64,000 nucleotides of DNA from NCBI GenBank assembly GCA_018267215.1, contig JAFDYX010000028.1:1-64000 (forward strand), read 5' to 3'. The notes below the pieces were generated by a model that was given only the letters and a program-made list of their open reading frames with translations, was not told the origin of the DNA and searched no databases. Below, in pieces: positions 1 through 7,664 of this stretch (position 1 is its first letter; each line of letters opens with the position of its first letter). Origin of the DNA: Bacteroidota bacterium. Lineage in GTDB: Bacteria > Bacteroidota > Bacteroidia > Cytophagales > Cyclobacteriaceae. The position numbers and the translations under genes were made by a program.

Positions 1-1
1 G

Positions 2-112
2 AAATATGGAAAACTCCACCACCCACAAAAAGCCAACGCGGAGTTTACCACATTCCAACAGAATGGTGATGATTGTAATTGGGATTCTTTAATTTTGGGT
101 GCTACTAAGTGA
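2..112 (+). CDS. 3' end of a hypothetical protein (cut by window edge)
   Basis: One frame is open from the window edge for 36 codons and stops with TGA at 110-112. The peptide includes HHPQKANAEFTTFQQNG and ends LILGATK. Its composition looks like a real protein tail rather than random translation, but the fragment is too short to assign to a family. It converges on the minus-strand gene at 141-866 with a 28-base gap and no obvious terminator hairpin. The open frame could still be chance. Confidence 0.4.
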   Translation, partial: KYGKLHHPQKANAEFTTFQQNGDDCNWDSLILGATK

Positions 113-140
113 GGGGAGCTTTCACCATCTTTTAAAAATA

Positions 141-866
141 TTATTTGCGTTTATACCATTCTTGCCCACCTGACGGATACATTAGAATTAGCGTATCATT
201 TTTAAATTTATACTTACTAACAACTGGCGGCTGGACTATTCTTTCAATCATTTTGCCATCCACTACAACATCCTTTGTAAAAACCTGTGTTAGTTCATCA
301 TTCTTTGTTTCCCAGTCTATATCAACGGTTAATAAATCATCTGAAACTTGAACGGGAAAGTTAATAGCCTTAAAACGTCCATTTCCATGTAAACTATAAG
401 TTATTATGCAGTTATTTTTATCTTTTGTTATCGTCCCATGTCTAGAAACGGACTCAATGTTTACCCAACTACCAAGAAGTAAGGCATCATATTTTTCAGA
501 AAATAAATCTTTTATATTAATACGTAGTCTATCAGATATTTTAAAAACCTCTTTAGTATTTTTTTTACCACCACTCAGGTAAAATAATTTTATAGATTTT
601 TCTTTCAATTCGCCTCGAAGTGATAAAATTGCAAGGGGTGTCTGGCGTATATCTAATTGTAAAGTATCTCCTCCTATGCTTCCTGTAACTTCAAGTTTCT
701 CGTTGTCATTCAAATACAATGATCCTTTCAGTAACCCATTATTACTTTCTATAAACAGGGCATTCCTTGGTGTAATAATTTCTCCAAAATAAACACCATC
801 AATTTTTTGTGCTTGTACCAATACAACTCCAGATAAAAGCAAAACCAAAGTAATTTTAATTGTCAT
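141..866 (-). CDS. Hypothetical secreted protein
   Basis: This is a 241-residue protein I do not recognise. The start MTIKITLVLLLSGVVLVQAQ is a good Sec signal peptide ending in the AQ cleavage site common in Bacteroidota, so the protein is probably periplasmic or surface-exposed; no lipobox Cys is present. The mature part is rich in beta-prone alternating residues with many Lys, Thr and Asn, has no enzyme motif I can see, and ends in YKRK. The gene is noticeably more AT-rich than the 1-35 kb genes to its right, which may mean it is accessory. It is flanked by a convergent partial gene and by suhB, 152 bases away in the same direction. Confidence 0.7.
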   Translation of the reverse strand: MTIKITLVLLLSGVVLVQAQKIDGVYFGEIITPRNALFIESNNGLLKGSLYLNDNEKLEVTGSIGGDTLQLDIRQTPLAILSLRGELKEKSIKLFYLSGGKKNTKEVFKISDRLRINIKDLFSEKYDALLLGSWVNIESVSRHGTITKDKNNCIITYSLHGNGRFKAINFPVQVSDDLLTVDIDWETKNDELTQVFTKDVVVDGKMIERIVQPPVVSKYKFKNDTLILMYPSGGQEWYKRK

Positions 867-1018
867 GTTACTAATTTAGTGAAAGAATTAGCTATCCGAC
901 ATTTGCAATACTTACCAACAGGTTATTTTTGATTTTAGAGCCTCCTAAAAATAGATTCAGCGTTCTATCTAATACCAAAATCATAAGGAAGCTTATCTTT
1001 GTTAAAGCAGTTTATTTA

Positions 1019-1813
1019 TTATTTAAACCATTCCCTCTGAATTATCTTCAGCATTTCGTTGTGAATGTTTCCTGAAGCACAGATTTCGCCTCCGAATAAA
1101 AAATTGTAGCCTCCCGAAAAGTCGGTGGCTTGCCCTCCGGCTTGTTGCAGAATAAACGCACCCCCGGCCACATCCCACGGCTTCAGGTCGTATTCAAAAA
1201 AACCCTCCAGCCTTCCGCAAGCTACGTAGGCCAAATCTATCGCTGCGCTGCCCAGCCTGCGTATGCCGTGCGTCTTCTCTAAAAATGTTTTGATGATATC
1301 TATGTACTGATCTTTTTTATCAGAATGATAATACGGAAAACCGGTAGCCAGTAAACTTTCATTCAATGTAGTGATTGGCGATACCCTGATCTCTTCCTTA
1401 TTGCAATATGCTTTGCCTCCTTTGATGGCATGGAAACATTCGCGGTGGCTTACTTCATTTACTACGCCCAGTACGGTCTGCTCTCCTCTTCTCAGCCCGA
1501 TGCTGATGGCAAAGATGGGCACGCCATGCAAGAAATTGGTGGTGCCATCCAGTGGGTCAATGATCCATTGATATTCGTTGCTGCCCTTGGCTTGCGTACC
1601 TTCTTCGCCTAAGAAACCCGATCCTGGTAAAATTTTATCCAGTCCGTTCACCAATTTATTTTCTGATTCTTTATCTACATACGAAACCAGATTGCTGAAT
1701 GAATCTTTTTGCTCGATACGCGAGCGGTCAAAATTTTTGCTTTCGTGCCGTATAAATGCGGCCACTTCTTCGGTAAGCGCAATTACTTTTTCTTCTATGG
1801 ATGCTAAGTTCAT
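1019..1813 (-). CDS. suhB: Inositol monophosphatase family protein
   Basis: A 264-residue Mg2+-dependent phosphomonoesterase of the inositol monophosphatase/SuhB fold. Visible family motifs are GEEGT (about residue 70), the metal-binding DPLDGTTNFLHG (about 87-98) and the C-terminal WDVAGGAFILQQAGG (about 212). Length matches the family. Family members hydrolyse myo-inositol-1-phosphate or related sugar phosphates; the exact substrate cannot be read from sequence, and the E. coli homologue also has a role in rRNA antitermination. Its ATG overlaps the rsmI stop as ATGA, so it is the last gene of a translationally coupled DUF493-phhB-rsmI-suhB run. Confidence 0.9.
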   Translation of the reverse strand: MNLASIEEKVIALTEEVAAFIRHESKNFDRSRIEQKDSFSNLVSYVDKESENKLVNGLDKILPGSGFLGEEGTQAKGSNEYQWIIDPLDGTTNFLHGVPIFAISIGLRRGEQTVLGVVNEVSHRECFHAIKGGKAYCNKEEIRVSPITTLNESLLATGFPYYHSDKKDQYIDIIKTFLEKTHGIRRLGSAAIDLAYVACGRLEGFFEYDLKPWDVAGGAFILQQAGGQATDFSGGYNFLFGGEICASGNIHNEMLKIIQREWFK

Positions 1814-2511
1814 GTGTCGTCCTTTTTTTTCGATTTACCACTAATGATTAAAACAATTTCTCCTTTCACTTGTTTCTCTTGAAAATGTCGGATCACTTCC
1901 GCTGCCGTTCCGGTCTTTGTTTCTTCGTGCAGTTTGGTTAGTTCTCTCGATACCGATACCATCCGGTCTTCTCCCATGTATTCGTTTATCTGCTCTAATG
2001 TCTTTATCAACCGGTAGGGCGACTCGTACAGTACGATGGTGCGCTCTTCTTCGGCCAATTCTTTCAGCAAAGTTTGCCTCCCTTTTTTGTGGGGCAAAAA
2101 ACCTTCAAACACAAAACGGTCTGTGGGAAACCCCGACTTCACCAGAGCCGGAATCAAGGCAGTAGCTCCCGGCAGGCACTCGACTGACAAATTATTTTTT
2201 AAACATTCTCGGATGAGCAAGAAGCCCGGATCGGAAATACCCGGTGTGCCCGCATCGCTGATTAATGCCATCGCCTCACCGTCATTCATTTTTTTGATGA
2301 TGCGCTGCAACGACTGGTGTTCGTTGAAGATGTGAAAACTTTGCAGCGGTTTTGAGATTTGATAATGGTTCAGCAAAACAGACGAGGTGCGCGTATCTTC
2401 CGCCAAAATGGAGTCAACAGATTTCAGCACATCCAAGGCACGCAAGGTTATATCGCCCAAATTGCCGATGGGCGTTGGCACAATGTAAAGCGATGGTTTT
2501 TCTTTCGTCAT
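1810..2511 (-). CDS. rsmI: 16S rRNA (cytidine(1402)-2'-O)-methyltransferase
   Basis: A 233-residue SAM-dependent methyltransferase of the tetrapyrrole-methylase fold. The N-terminus LYIVPTPIGNLGDITLRAL, AEDTRTS (about 38-44) and ISDAGTPGISDPG (about 83-95) are the RsmI signature. RsmI 2'-O-methylates C1402 in the decoding centre of 16S rRNA, fine-tuning initiation and fidelity. Proteobacterial forms are longer; this compact length is usual in Bacteroidota. The start overlaps the phhB stop (2508-2511) and the stop overlaps the suhB start (1810-1813), both as ATGA, implying one transcript. RsmG (55.8 kb), another 16S methyltransferase, is elsewhere in the window. Confidence 0.95.
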   Translation of the reverse strand: MTKEKPSLYIVPTPIGNLGDITLRALDVLKSVDSILAEDTRTSSVLLNHYQISKPLQSFHIFNEHQSLQRIIKKMNDGEAMALISDAGTPGISDPGFLLIRECLKNNLSVECLPGATALIPALVKSGFPTDRFVFEGFLPHKKGRQTLLKELAEEERTIVLYESPYRLIKTLEQINEYMGEDRMVSVSRELTKLHEETKTGTAAEVIRHFQEKQVKGEIVLIISGKSKKKDDT

Positions 2512-2744
2512 CCGATCAGTTGGTCAATGGCGCGTGCCAAGGCTTCGTCTTTTTCTGTCACCATATTTCCGGCATCGTGTGTAGAAAGTTCGATGGTTAC
2601 CTTGTTGTAGGTGTTCGTCCAGGTGGGGTGGTGGTTCATCTGCTCGGCCAGCAGCGCCACACGTGAAATAAAGGCAAAGGCTTCCGAAAAATTTTTGAAG
2701 GTAAATGATTTCGTCAGTGTGTTATTTTTTTTGATCCAATCCAT
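2508..2744 (-). CDS. phhB: 4a-hydroxytetrahydrobiopterin dehydratase (PCD)
   Basis: A 78-residue protein of the pterin-4a-carbinolamine dehydratase family, which recycles the oxidised pterin made by aromatic amino acid hydroxylases. The motif EQMNHHPTWTNTYNKV followed by ELSTHDAG and a terminal ARAIDQL is the PCD core, including the paired His that line the active site. It is shorter than the mammalian enzyme at the N-terminus but matches short bacterial versions. No aromatic amino acid hydroxylase lies in the window, so the partner is elsewhere or the enzyme serves another pterin. Its stop overlaps the rsmI start by four bases. Confidence 0.88.
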   Translation of the reverse strand: MDWIKKNNTLTKSFTFKNFSEAFAFISRVALLAEQMNHHPTWTNTYNKVTIELSTHDAGNMVTEKDEALARAIDQLIG

Positions 2745-2803
2745 CGTGCAGCGGTTGAGAAAGTTAAAAATAAACTCATCAAAAAAGAAACAACCCGATT
2801 TAG

Positions 2804-3064
2804 CTACAACGCGATAATGCCTTCTATGCCTGCTACCGACTGGTACGCCTCGATGATATTGTCGCTATTGGTTGCCATTATCTGAATGGTAACACTGGTG
2901 TAGTTTCCTTTTTCAGAAATTTTTTCTGTTACCTCGTGTGCCGGAAAAAGTCTTTTTACCTCTTCCACTTTTGCGGAAGGCACGATAAACTTAAAGGTGT
3001 ATAGTGATGGCCAGGAATAAAACCGGTCTAATTTTTCGCGCAATGATTCTTCCCAAGGCTTCAT
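2804..3064 (-). CDS. DUF493 family protein (YbeD-like)
   Basis: An 86-residue alpha/beta protein matching the DUF493/YbeD family: N-terminal YTFKFIVPSA, a central NYTSVTIQIMA strand and a C-terminal helix ending near VAGIEGIIAL. The fold resembles small regulatory ACT-like domains, but no biochemical role is established and none is claimed here. It is 59 bases upstream of phhB in the same direction and is probably the first gene of that run. The upstream PPIase gene ends in a strong terminator at 3158-3191, so DUF493 likely has its own promoter between there and 3064, although I see no clear TAnnTTTG. Confidence 0.8.
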   Translation of the reverse strand: MKPWEESLREKLDRFYSWPSLYTFKFIVPSAKVEEVKRLFPAHEVTEKISEKGNYTSVTIQIMATNSDNIIEAYQSVAGIEGIIAL

Positions 3065-3157
3065 GTGTTTAAAATTCTTTACTAAGAGCGCATGATTCTG
3101 GTCGTGACACGAATAATCATTTGCTGTTGGTGTAAGTCAATCGCATAGCTATTTCAC

Positions 3158-3191
3158 AAAAAAAATCGGCAGAAGCCACGCCCCTGCCGAT
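3158..3191 (-). terminator. Intrinsic terminator after the PPIase gene
   Basis: On the minus strand an 8-bp perfect stem ATCGGCAG/CTGCCGAT (3184-3191 with 3165-3172) closes an 11-base loop and is followed by a run of eight T. It begins 21 bases after the stop of the 3212-5344 gene and separates the envelope cluster from the DUF493 operon. Confidence 0.85.
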
Positions 3192-3211
3192 CTGTATGGG
3201 GTAGTTAACGA

Positions 3212-5344
3212 TTAATAAAACTTATATCGTTCATCTTTAATATTCGACAGGTCTTTAATGGCTTGGGCAATGTTTAACCCGGCACTGCTGTTAATTTTTT
3301 TCTCCAGTTCATTTCTGAACATGGTATAATCGCCTACTTCGGGGGCAATGGTTTTGTTTTGCAGGTTTACTACCACCACACCATTTTCGCTGGCAAAGGG
3401 TTTAGATTGCTTTCCGTTATCCAACGAAAAAACGATACCTACGGCTTTGGGGTCTAACCCGGCACCGGGCAGCGAATTGGCACTAAATTTTAAATCGCTG
3501 GTAGAGTTGATCTGCGCATCATTGCCAAATGGTTTGGCCAGTTCTTCTAACGTTCCTTTTTGTGCGCTCAGTTTTTCGATGAGTTTCTTTGCTTTCAGTT
3601 CGTTGCGCACAGCCGGGGTAATTTCATCCTTTACCTGCTCCAGCGAACGATATCCTTCTTCGGTTTCGTCTGTCATCACGGCTACACCGTAGGCATCGTC
3701 CACATCAAATTCTGATACCGTACCTTTTTTGGCATCGCGGAAAAGCCACGTTACTACTTTGCGGGCATTGCCCAAGTTGCCTACATGCTGGTCATTGGGC
3801 GATAAGTCTTTTGCCTCCAACATATTTAGGTTTTCTTTCTTAGCTTTCTCTTTGAAGGCATCTATACCGGAAAGACCTGTAGCAAAACTTTGTGCCTTCA
3901 GGTAGGCTACCTTGTGCGTTTCATCGCCCGGCAATATTTTCATCTCAACGGTGGCTACGTTGTAGAAGGAGTTGTCTTTTAGTGCGGTAACATCAATGAT
4001 GTGATAGCCGAATTGAGTTTCGGTGAGTTCGGGGAGTACGCCTGTTTTCTTCGCATTAAACACAGCAGTTTGAAAAGGTTTCACCATCTGGCCGGAAGAG
4101 AAATAGCCTAAATCTCCGCCACGCGAAGCGGTACCATCTGAGCCAAACTCGCGTGCTTTGGCGGCAAAGTCTGCCCCTGCTTTAATCTCTTTCAAAATCT
4201 TTTGCGCCTTTTCTTTGGCCTCTTTTTTCTTGGCAGGCGTTTCATCATCCCAACGGATCAGGATGTGCGAGGCCTTGGCGGTGTAAACGGTATCTTTCCC
4301 AGCCTTCACCACTTTAAATATTTTATAGTTTCCATCTGCCAGCAAAGGACCGATCACATTTCCGGCCTGCAACTGATCTTGATGGATAGCCGATGGCAGG
4401 TTAGCTACAGTATATTTAGAATAAGGCGTAGCTCCTTCGGTATTGGTAGCGGCATAGAGCGAATCATCAGCTACGGTTTTAAAATCCAACGCTACCTTTT
4501 CTGCTTCTTTATGGATTTTAGCAGAGTCTTCTGCCGATGGCACCACGGGAAAAGAAACATAGCTGAGGCTGCGGGTGAATTTCGATTTGTATTTCTCCTT
4601 GTTCTTTTTGTAGTAGTCTTTCAAATCGGCATCCGATACTTTTACCGTGGAGTCGCTCATGGCGAAATACGGAACAAATAATATTTTTGCTTCGGCTACA
4701 TCGTTTTGGTTGTGGTAGTCGCGCTCGGCTTCGGCCGTGGTAACATAATTGGTTTTGATCAGCAGGTTTTCGTACTTCACCCGCTGGCGCCCCACATAAA
4801 GACTCTTCTTAAACCGGTTCCAGTTTTCTTGCTGAGCCAGCCACTGGTTGCGGAGTTGTGGGTTGGTGGGAGCCGGAATATCGAGGTTGCGTATCTGGGC
4901 TTTGACGGCTTCGCGATTGAATTTGCCTGTGGAGTCGGTGAACTGTTGTTTAATGCCCGGGTCAATATTTTTTCCCCACAGCATATCTTCGGCTTCATCG
5001 GCTGTTACTTTCACTCCGGCTTTGAGCATCTCACTTTCAATGGCATATTTTACAATCATCAGTTCCCACGCCTGGTTTTGCAAAGTGGATCTCTCTTTTT
5101 CGCCTGGCTGGCGACCCATGCGCAGGTAGTAATCGTTTTCCTGGTCTTGCACAAAATTCCGGTAATCGTCATTGGATATGCTGGTGCCGGCAATTTCCCC
5201 GATATTGTTTTTGTTTCCGCCAAATACGGAACGGGGCCCACTACCAAAAAGATCGCTGCCTACAATAAAGGCGCCCATGGCAAGGGCAACAAAGCCCACC
5301 ACAAATTTTGTCATCTTCGTTCGAAGCGTACCTATCAATGCCAT
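3212..5344 (-). CDS. Membrane-anchored periplasmic peptidylprolyl isomerase (PpiD/SurA-like)
   Basis: A 710-residue chaperone-type PPIase. One N-terminal membrane segment (about 12-30, FVVGFVALAMGAFIVGSD) anchors it; a SurA-type N-terminal helical chaperone region follows (about 40-230). A parvulin rotamase domain is at about 357-457, with KASHILIRW, GGDLGYFSSGQMV and TQFGYHIIDV, and a second, degenerate parvulin-like stretch covers the C-terminus. This is the PpiD layout: it helps fold proteins leaving the Sec translocon and outer-membrane proteins. It sits downstream of the LptC/CorC genes, fitting an envelope-biogenesis role, and is followed by a strong terminator. Essentiality is inference. 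Confidence 0.88.
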   Translation of the reverse strand: MALIGTLRTKMTKFVVGFVALAMGAFIVGSDLFGSGPRSVFGGNKNNIGEIAGTSISNDDYRNFVQDQENDYYLRMGRQPGEKERSTLQNQAWELMIVKYAIESEMLKAGVKVTADEAEDMLWGKNIDPGIKQQFTDSTGKFNREAVKAQIRNLDIPAPTNPQLRNQWLAQQENWNRFKKSLYVGRQRVKYENLLIKTNYVTTAEAERDYHNQNDVAEAKILFVPYFAMSDSTVKVSDADLKDYYKKNKEKYKSKFTRSLSYVSFPVVPSAEDSAKIHKEAEKVALDFKTVADDSLYAATNTEGATPYSKYTVANLPSAIHQDQLQAGNVIGPLLADGNYKIFKVVKAGKDTVYTAKASHILIRWDDETPAKKKEAKEKAQKILKEIKAGADFAAKAREFGSDGTASRGGDLGYFSSGQMVKPFQTAVFNAKKTGVLPELTETQFGYHIIDVTALKDNSFYNVATVEMKILPGDETHKVAYLKAQSFATGLSGIDAFKEKAKKENLNMLEAKDLSPNDQHVGNLGNARKVVTWLFRDAKKGTVSEFDVDDAYGVAVMTDETEEGYRSLEQVKDEITPAVRNELKAKKLIEKLSAQKGTLEELAKPFGNDAQINSTSDLKFSANSLPGAGLDPKAVGIVFSLDNGKQSKPFASENGVVVVNLQNKTIAPEVGDYTMFRNELEKKINSSAGLNIAQAIKDLSNIKDERYKFY

Positions 5345-5580
5345 AATTCAACTATATTTTTACGTCTGTTTTCTTTTACTGAGTGTTCAATCTACCCTTT
5401 GGCCGGTTTTACCCGAAAAAAGGAGTGCAAATTTAAGCCATCGTGGCGCATAAGCAAATGGGTGGAAGTAAAAAATGCAACCTCTAATGGCGTTTTGGTT
5501 TAAAAGTATTGAACTGGTTATCAGAATTTTGCTAAAGACCTGTGGGGAGATGATGCCTGCCTGGTCTGTCTGCCTCCGGG

Positions 5581-6867
5581 TCAGTCGGTTGTATTTTTCT
5601 GCTCATCCAACATAACTTTCACCACATCAATTCTTTTTTTGTCTGTTTTTTGGATGACAACTGTAAAAGGAGCAATGCGGATGGTTTCACCTTGTTTGGG
5701 AAAATCTTCGGTGTACGATAAGATTAAGCCTGCCAGTGTTTCATATTCACCCGTGGGCAAATGCAAATTAAATTGCTCGTTGAGATACTCTACCTCCAGG
5801 CGTGCGCTAAACAAAAAAGTTTGGTCGTCAATTTTTTGTTCCAGCAGTTCGTCTCGGTCGTGCTCATCTTCTATTTCGCCAAAAATTTCTTCTATCACAT
5901 CTTCCATGGTTACGATGCCCGAGGTGCCGCCAAATTCATCTACCACTACGGCTAGACTTTTTCTCTCCTTCATCATTTGCACCATCAGTTCGTTGGCCAT
6001 GGTGGTTTCGCGCGTAATGATGAGCGGGGTCATGATATCCTCAATGCGAGCCGGTTTGCGAAATAACGCAGCCGAATGGCAATACCCGATCAGGTCGTCA
6101 ATGGTATCGCGGTATATCAATATTTTAGAATGGCCGCTGGCCACAAAGGCTTCCTTCAGTTTCTCTAAGCCTTCTTCGAGTGCGATGGCGGTAATTTCCA
6201 TGCGGGGTATCATGCAATCGCGCACGCGCACGGTTTTAAATTCTAAAGCATTATGAAAAATCTTCTTGTCCAGCTCAATCTCTTCATCTTCATATTTTAC
6301 TTTCAGCATGTTTTTCAGGTAGTTGTTCAGATCTGTCAACCCAAACACGGGCTTTTCTTCCGAGTAGGGTATGCCGAGTATTTTAGTGATCACAAATTTG
6401 GAGAGCGTAACCGTAGAAAAAGTGAGCGGTTGCAGCACAATGTATATCAAGTTGAACGGCACAGCCAATGTGGCCAGCACTACATTAGGGTTGATGAGGA
6501 ACAAGCTCTTGGGCAAAAACTCGGCCGTAAATAAGATGAGCAATGTGGAGATGAGGGTTTCCAGCAACAGCCGGATCAATTCATCGTTTCCGTTTTCGGG
6601 CAAAAAATCAAAGAGCGGGTCTATGAACTGTGCCATAAAAATACCAAACAGCACGATGGTTACCGTGTTGCCGATGAGTGTAGTGGCAATAAAACTGGAG
6701 GGTTTCTTTAAAAATTTAGACATGATGACGCCCCACGTTTTTCCCTGCTTGCCCTGCAGTTCTATCTGCAATTTGTTGGCAGCCAAAAACGCGATCTCCA
6801 TTCCCGAAAAGAAAAAAGAGAATACGAGACACCCCAGCAGCAGAGGAATCAGCGAGGTATCCATCAT
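5581..6867 (-). CDS. CNNM/CBS/CorC transporter-associated protein (hemolysin family)
   Basis: A 428-residue membrane protein. The N-terminal CNNM (DUF21) domain has about four membrane helices (about 5-150), starting SLIPLLLGCLVFSFFFSG. A CBS pair follows (about 185-310; MIPRMEITAIALEEG, DIMTPLI, VVVDEFGGTSGIVTMEDV), then a CorC/HlyC domain with the GEYETLAG motif. Family members are linked to Mg2+/Co2+ efflux or resistance; GldE of gliding bacteria shares this architecture, so gliding-related use is possible. I start at ATG 6867 because it overlaps the stop of the 52-residue upstream gene as ATGA; the longer start at 6927 would cover most of that gene. Confidence 0.88.
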   Translation of the reverse strand: MMDTSLIPLLLGCLVFSFFFSGMEIAFLAANKLQIELQGKQGKTWGVIMSKFLKKPSSFIATTLIGNTVTIVLFGIFMAQFIDPLFDFLPENGNDELIRLLLETLISTLLILFTAEFLPKSLFLINPNVVLATLAVPFNLIYIVLQPLTFSTVTLSKFVITKILGIPYSEEKPVFGLTDLNNYLKNMLKVKYEDEEIELDKKIFHNALEFKTVRVRDCMIPRMEITAIALEEGLEKLKEAFVASGHSKILIYRDTIDDLIGYCHSAALFRKPARIEDIMTPLIITRETTMANELMVQMMKERKSLAVVVDEFGGTSGIVTMEDVIEEIFGEIEDEHDRDELLEQKIDDQTFLFSARLEVEYLNEQFNLHLPTGEYETLAGLILSYTEDFPKQGETIRIAPFTVVIQKTDKKRIDVVKVMLDEQKNTTD

Positions 6868-7022
6868 CCTTGTTTTTTGCGGTAGGTGTAATAGAAAAAT
6901 GAAGCCACCGAAAGCATGACAGCCCAATACCCGTTGCTAGGGCCCAGCGCCATCATCTCATAAATACCGATAATTAAAAAAACTACCGCCAGCGACAGCG
7001 GAATGATCAAACGTAATTTCAT
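6864..7022 (-). CDS. Small membrane protein between lptC and corC
   Basis: A 52-residue ORF on the minus strand, starting MKLRLIIPLSLAVVFLIIG and ending TYRKKQG. It has two hydrophobic segments (about 4-23 and 32-46) separated by YEMMALGPSNGYW and a positive tail, consistent with a two-span inner-membrane protein. Support comes from position: it starts 45 bases after the lptC stop (7068) and its TGA (6864-6866) overlaps the ATG of the CorC-like gene, as expected for a translationally coupled operon member. I do not know a function. Its neighbours suggest envelope or membrane homeostasis. Confidence 0.72.
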   Translation of the reverse strand: MKLRLIIPLSLAVVFLIIGIYEMMALGPSNGYWAVMLSVASFFYYTYRKKQG

Positions 7023-7067
7023 ACAGCGTGCAAAGATACAATTTTTGAGGGTTGGGGCGAGGTAGGC

Positions 7068-7604
7068 CTACTCTTCTGTGGCATGCAAATCGCCCGATGT
7101 GTTTTTGAGCGAGTAGTTGGATAAATCCTGATTGGCCGAAAGCCCGGTGCCATAAATAACATCTTGCTGGTCGCGGATGGTGACAAATTTTTCGGTGAAT
7201 ATTTTTTTGGTTGCCGGAAACCAAAAAAGCTCTTCGGTGTTCAGTTGCTGGCCTTTCTCTAAGTTGATTACTTCTACTTTGCCCCGCCCCCGCCATTTAT
7301 TTTCCTTCTTGAAAAAAAAGGCTGTGTTGGCCTTTAGGGTGGAGGTCATCACGCCCAACTCATTGTAAAATTCTAGATAGATGCCTTCGGGAAACTCGCG
7401 GTCGCCATTCAGAAATTCGTTGAATTTATCGGCCTGAAGGATTGTTTTCAGTTTTTCTTTTTCGGTGTAGTGCATCGTGATGTGCGTGGCCTGCTTCAAT
7501 GGCCCGTCATACACAATCGGCTTGGCATTTTCTTTTGTGCTGCACGCTACCGACAGCATATAGCCTGCCAGCAGTATTGTATTAAAAATTTTGTTGCGTG
7601 CCAT
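7068..7604 (-). CDS. lptC: LPS export periplasmic protein LptC (lipoprotein form)
   Basis: A 178-residue LptC-domain protein. LptC receives LPS from the LptBFG extractor and passes it to the periplasmic LptA bridge. The start at 7604 gives a signal peptide beginning MARNKIFNTILL with lipobox LSVAC, so this LptC is lipid-anchored rather than held by a membrane helix, as often seen in Bacteroidota. The repeated beta-strand pattern (GVMTSTLKANTAFFF, GQQLNTEELFW, VIYGTGL) is the jellyroll edge. An ATG at 7652 would lengthen it by 16 residues, but the intervening DNA (7611-7644) is the terminator of the preceding gene, which argues for 7604. Confidence 0.88.
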   Translation of the reverse strand: MARNKIFNTILLAGYMLSVACSTKENAKPIVYDGPLKQATHITMHYTEKEKLKTILQADKFNEFLNGDREFPEGIYLEFYNELGVMTSTLKANTAFFFKKENKWRGRGKVEVINLEKGQQLNTEELFWFPATKKIFTEKFVTIRDQQDVIYGTGLSANQDLSNYSLKNTSGDLHATEE

Positions 7605-7610
7605 GGTTAA

Positions 7611-7644
7611 AAGTAAAAAGGCCGGTTTGTTATACCAGCCTTTT
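7611..7644 (-). terminator. Intrinsic terminator after the TPR gene
   Basis: On the minus strand, AAAAGGCTGGT (7634-7644) pairs with ACCGGCCTTTT (7616-7626), an 11-bp stem with one G-U pair and a 7-base loop, ending in a T run. It lies between the stop of the TPR gene (7665) and the lptC start (7604), so lptC must depend on readthrough or an unseen promoter. Confidence 0.82.
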
Positions 7645-7664
7645 GCAAACAATTTTCGTGCAGA

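Noticed and set aside
4706-5503. Long plus-strand ORF opposite the PPIase gene
   Set aside because: It is the shadow of a well-supported 710-residue gene, lacks any recognisable domain and reads as Phe/His/Gly-rich antisense text.
6868-6927. Longer start for the CNNM/CorC protein
   Set aside because: It overlaps the 52-residue gene, whereas ATG 6867 forms a coupled ATGA junction.
6958-7296. ORF of 112 codons across lptC
   Set aside because: It overlaps lptC and the small membrane gene out of frame, and its composition is unlike a real protein.
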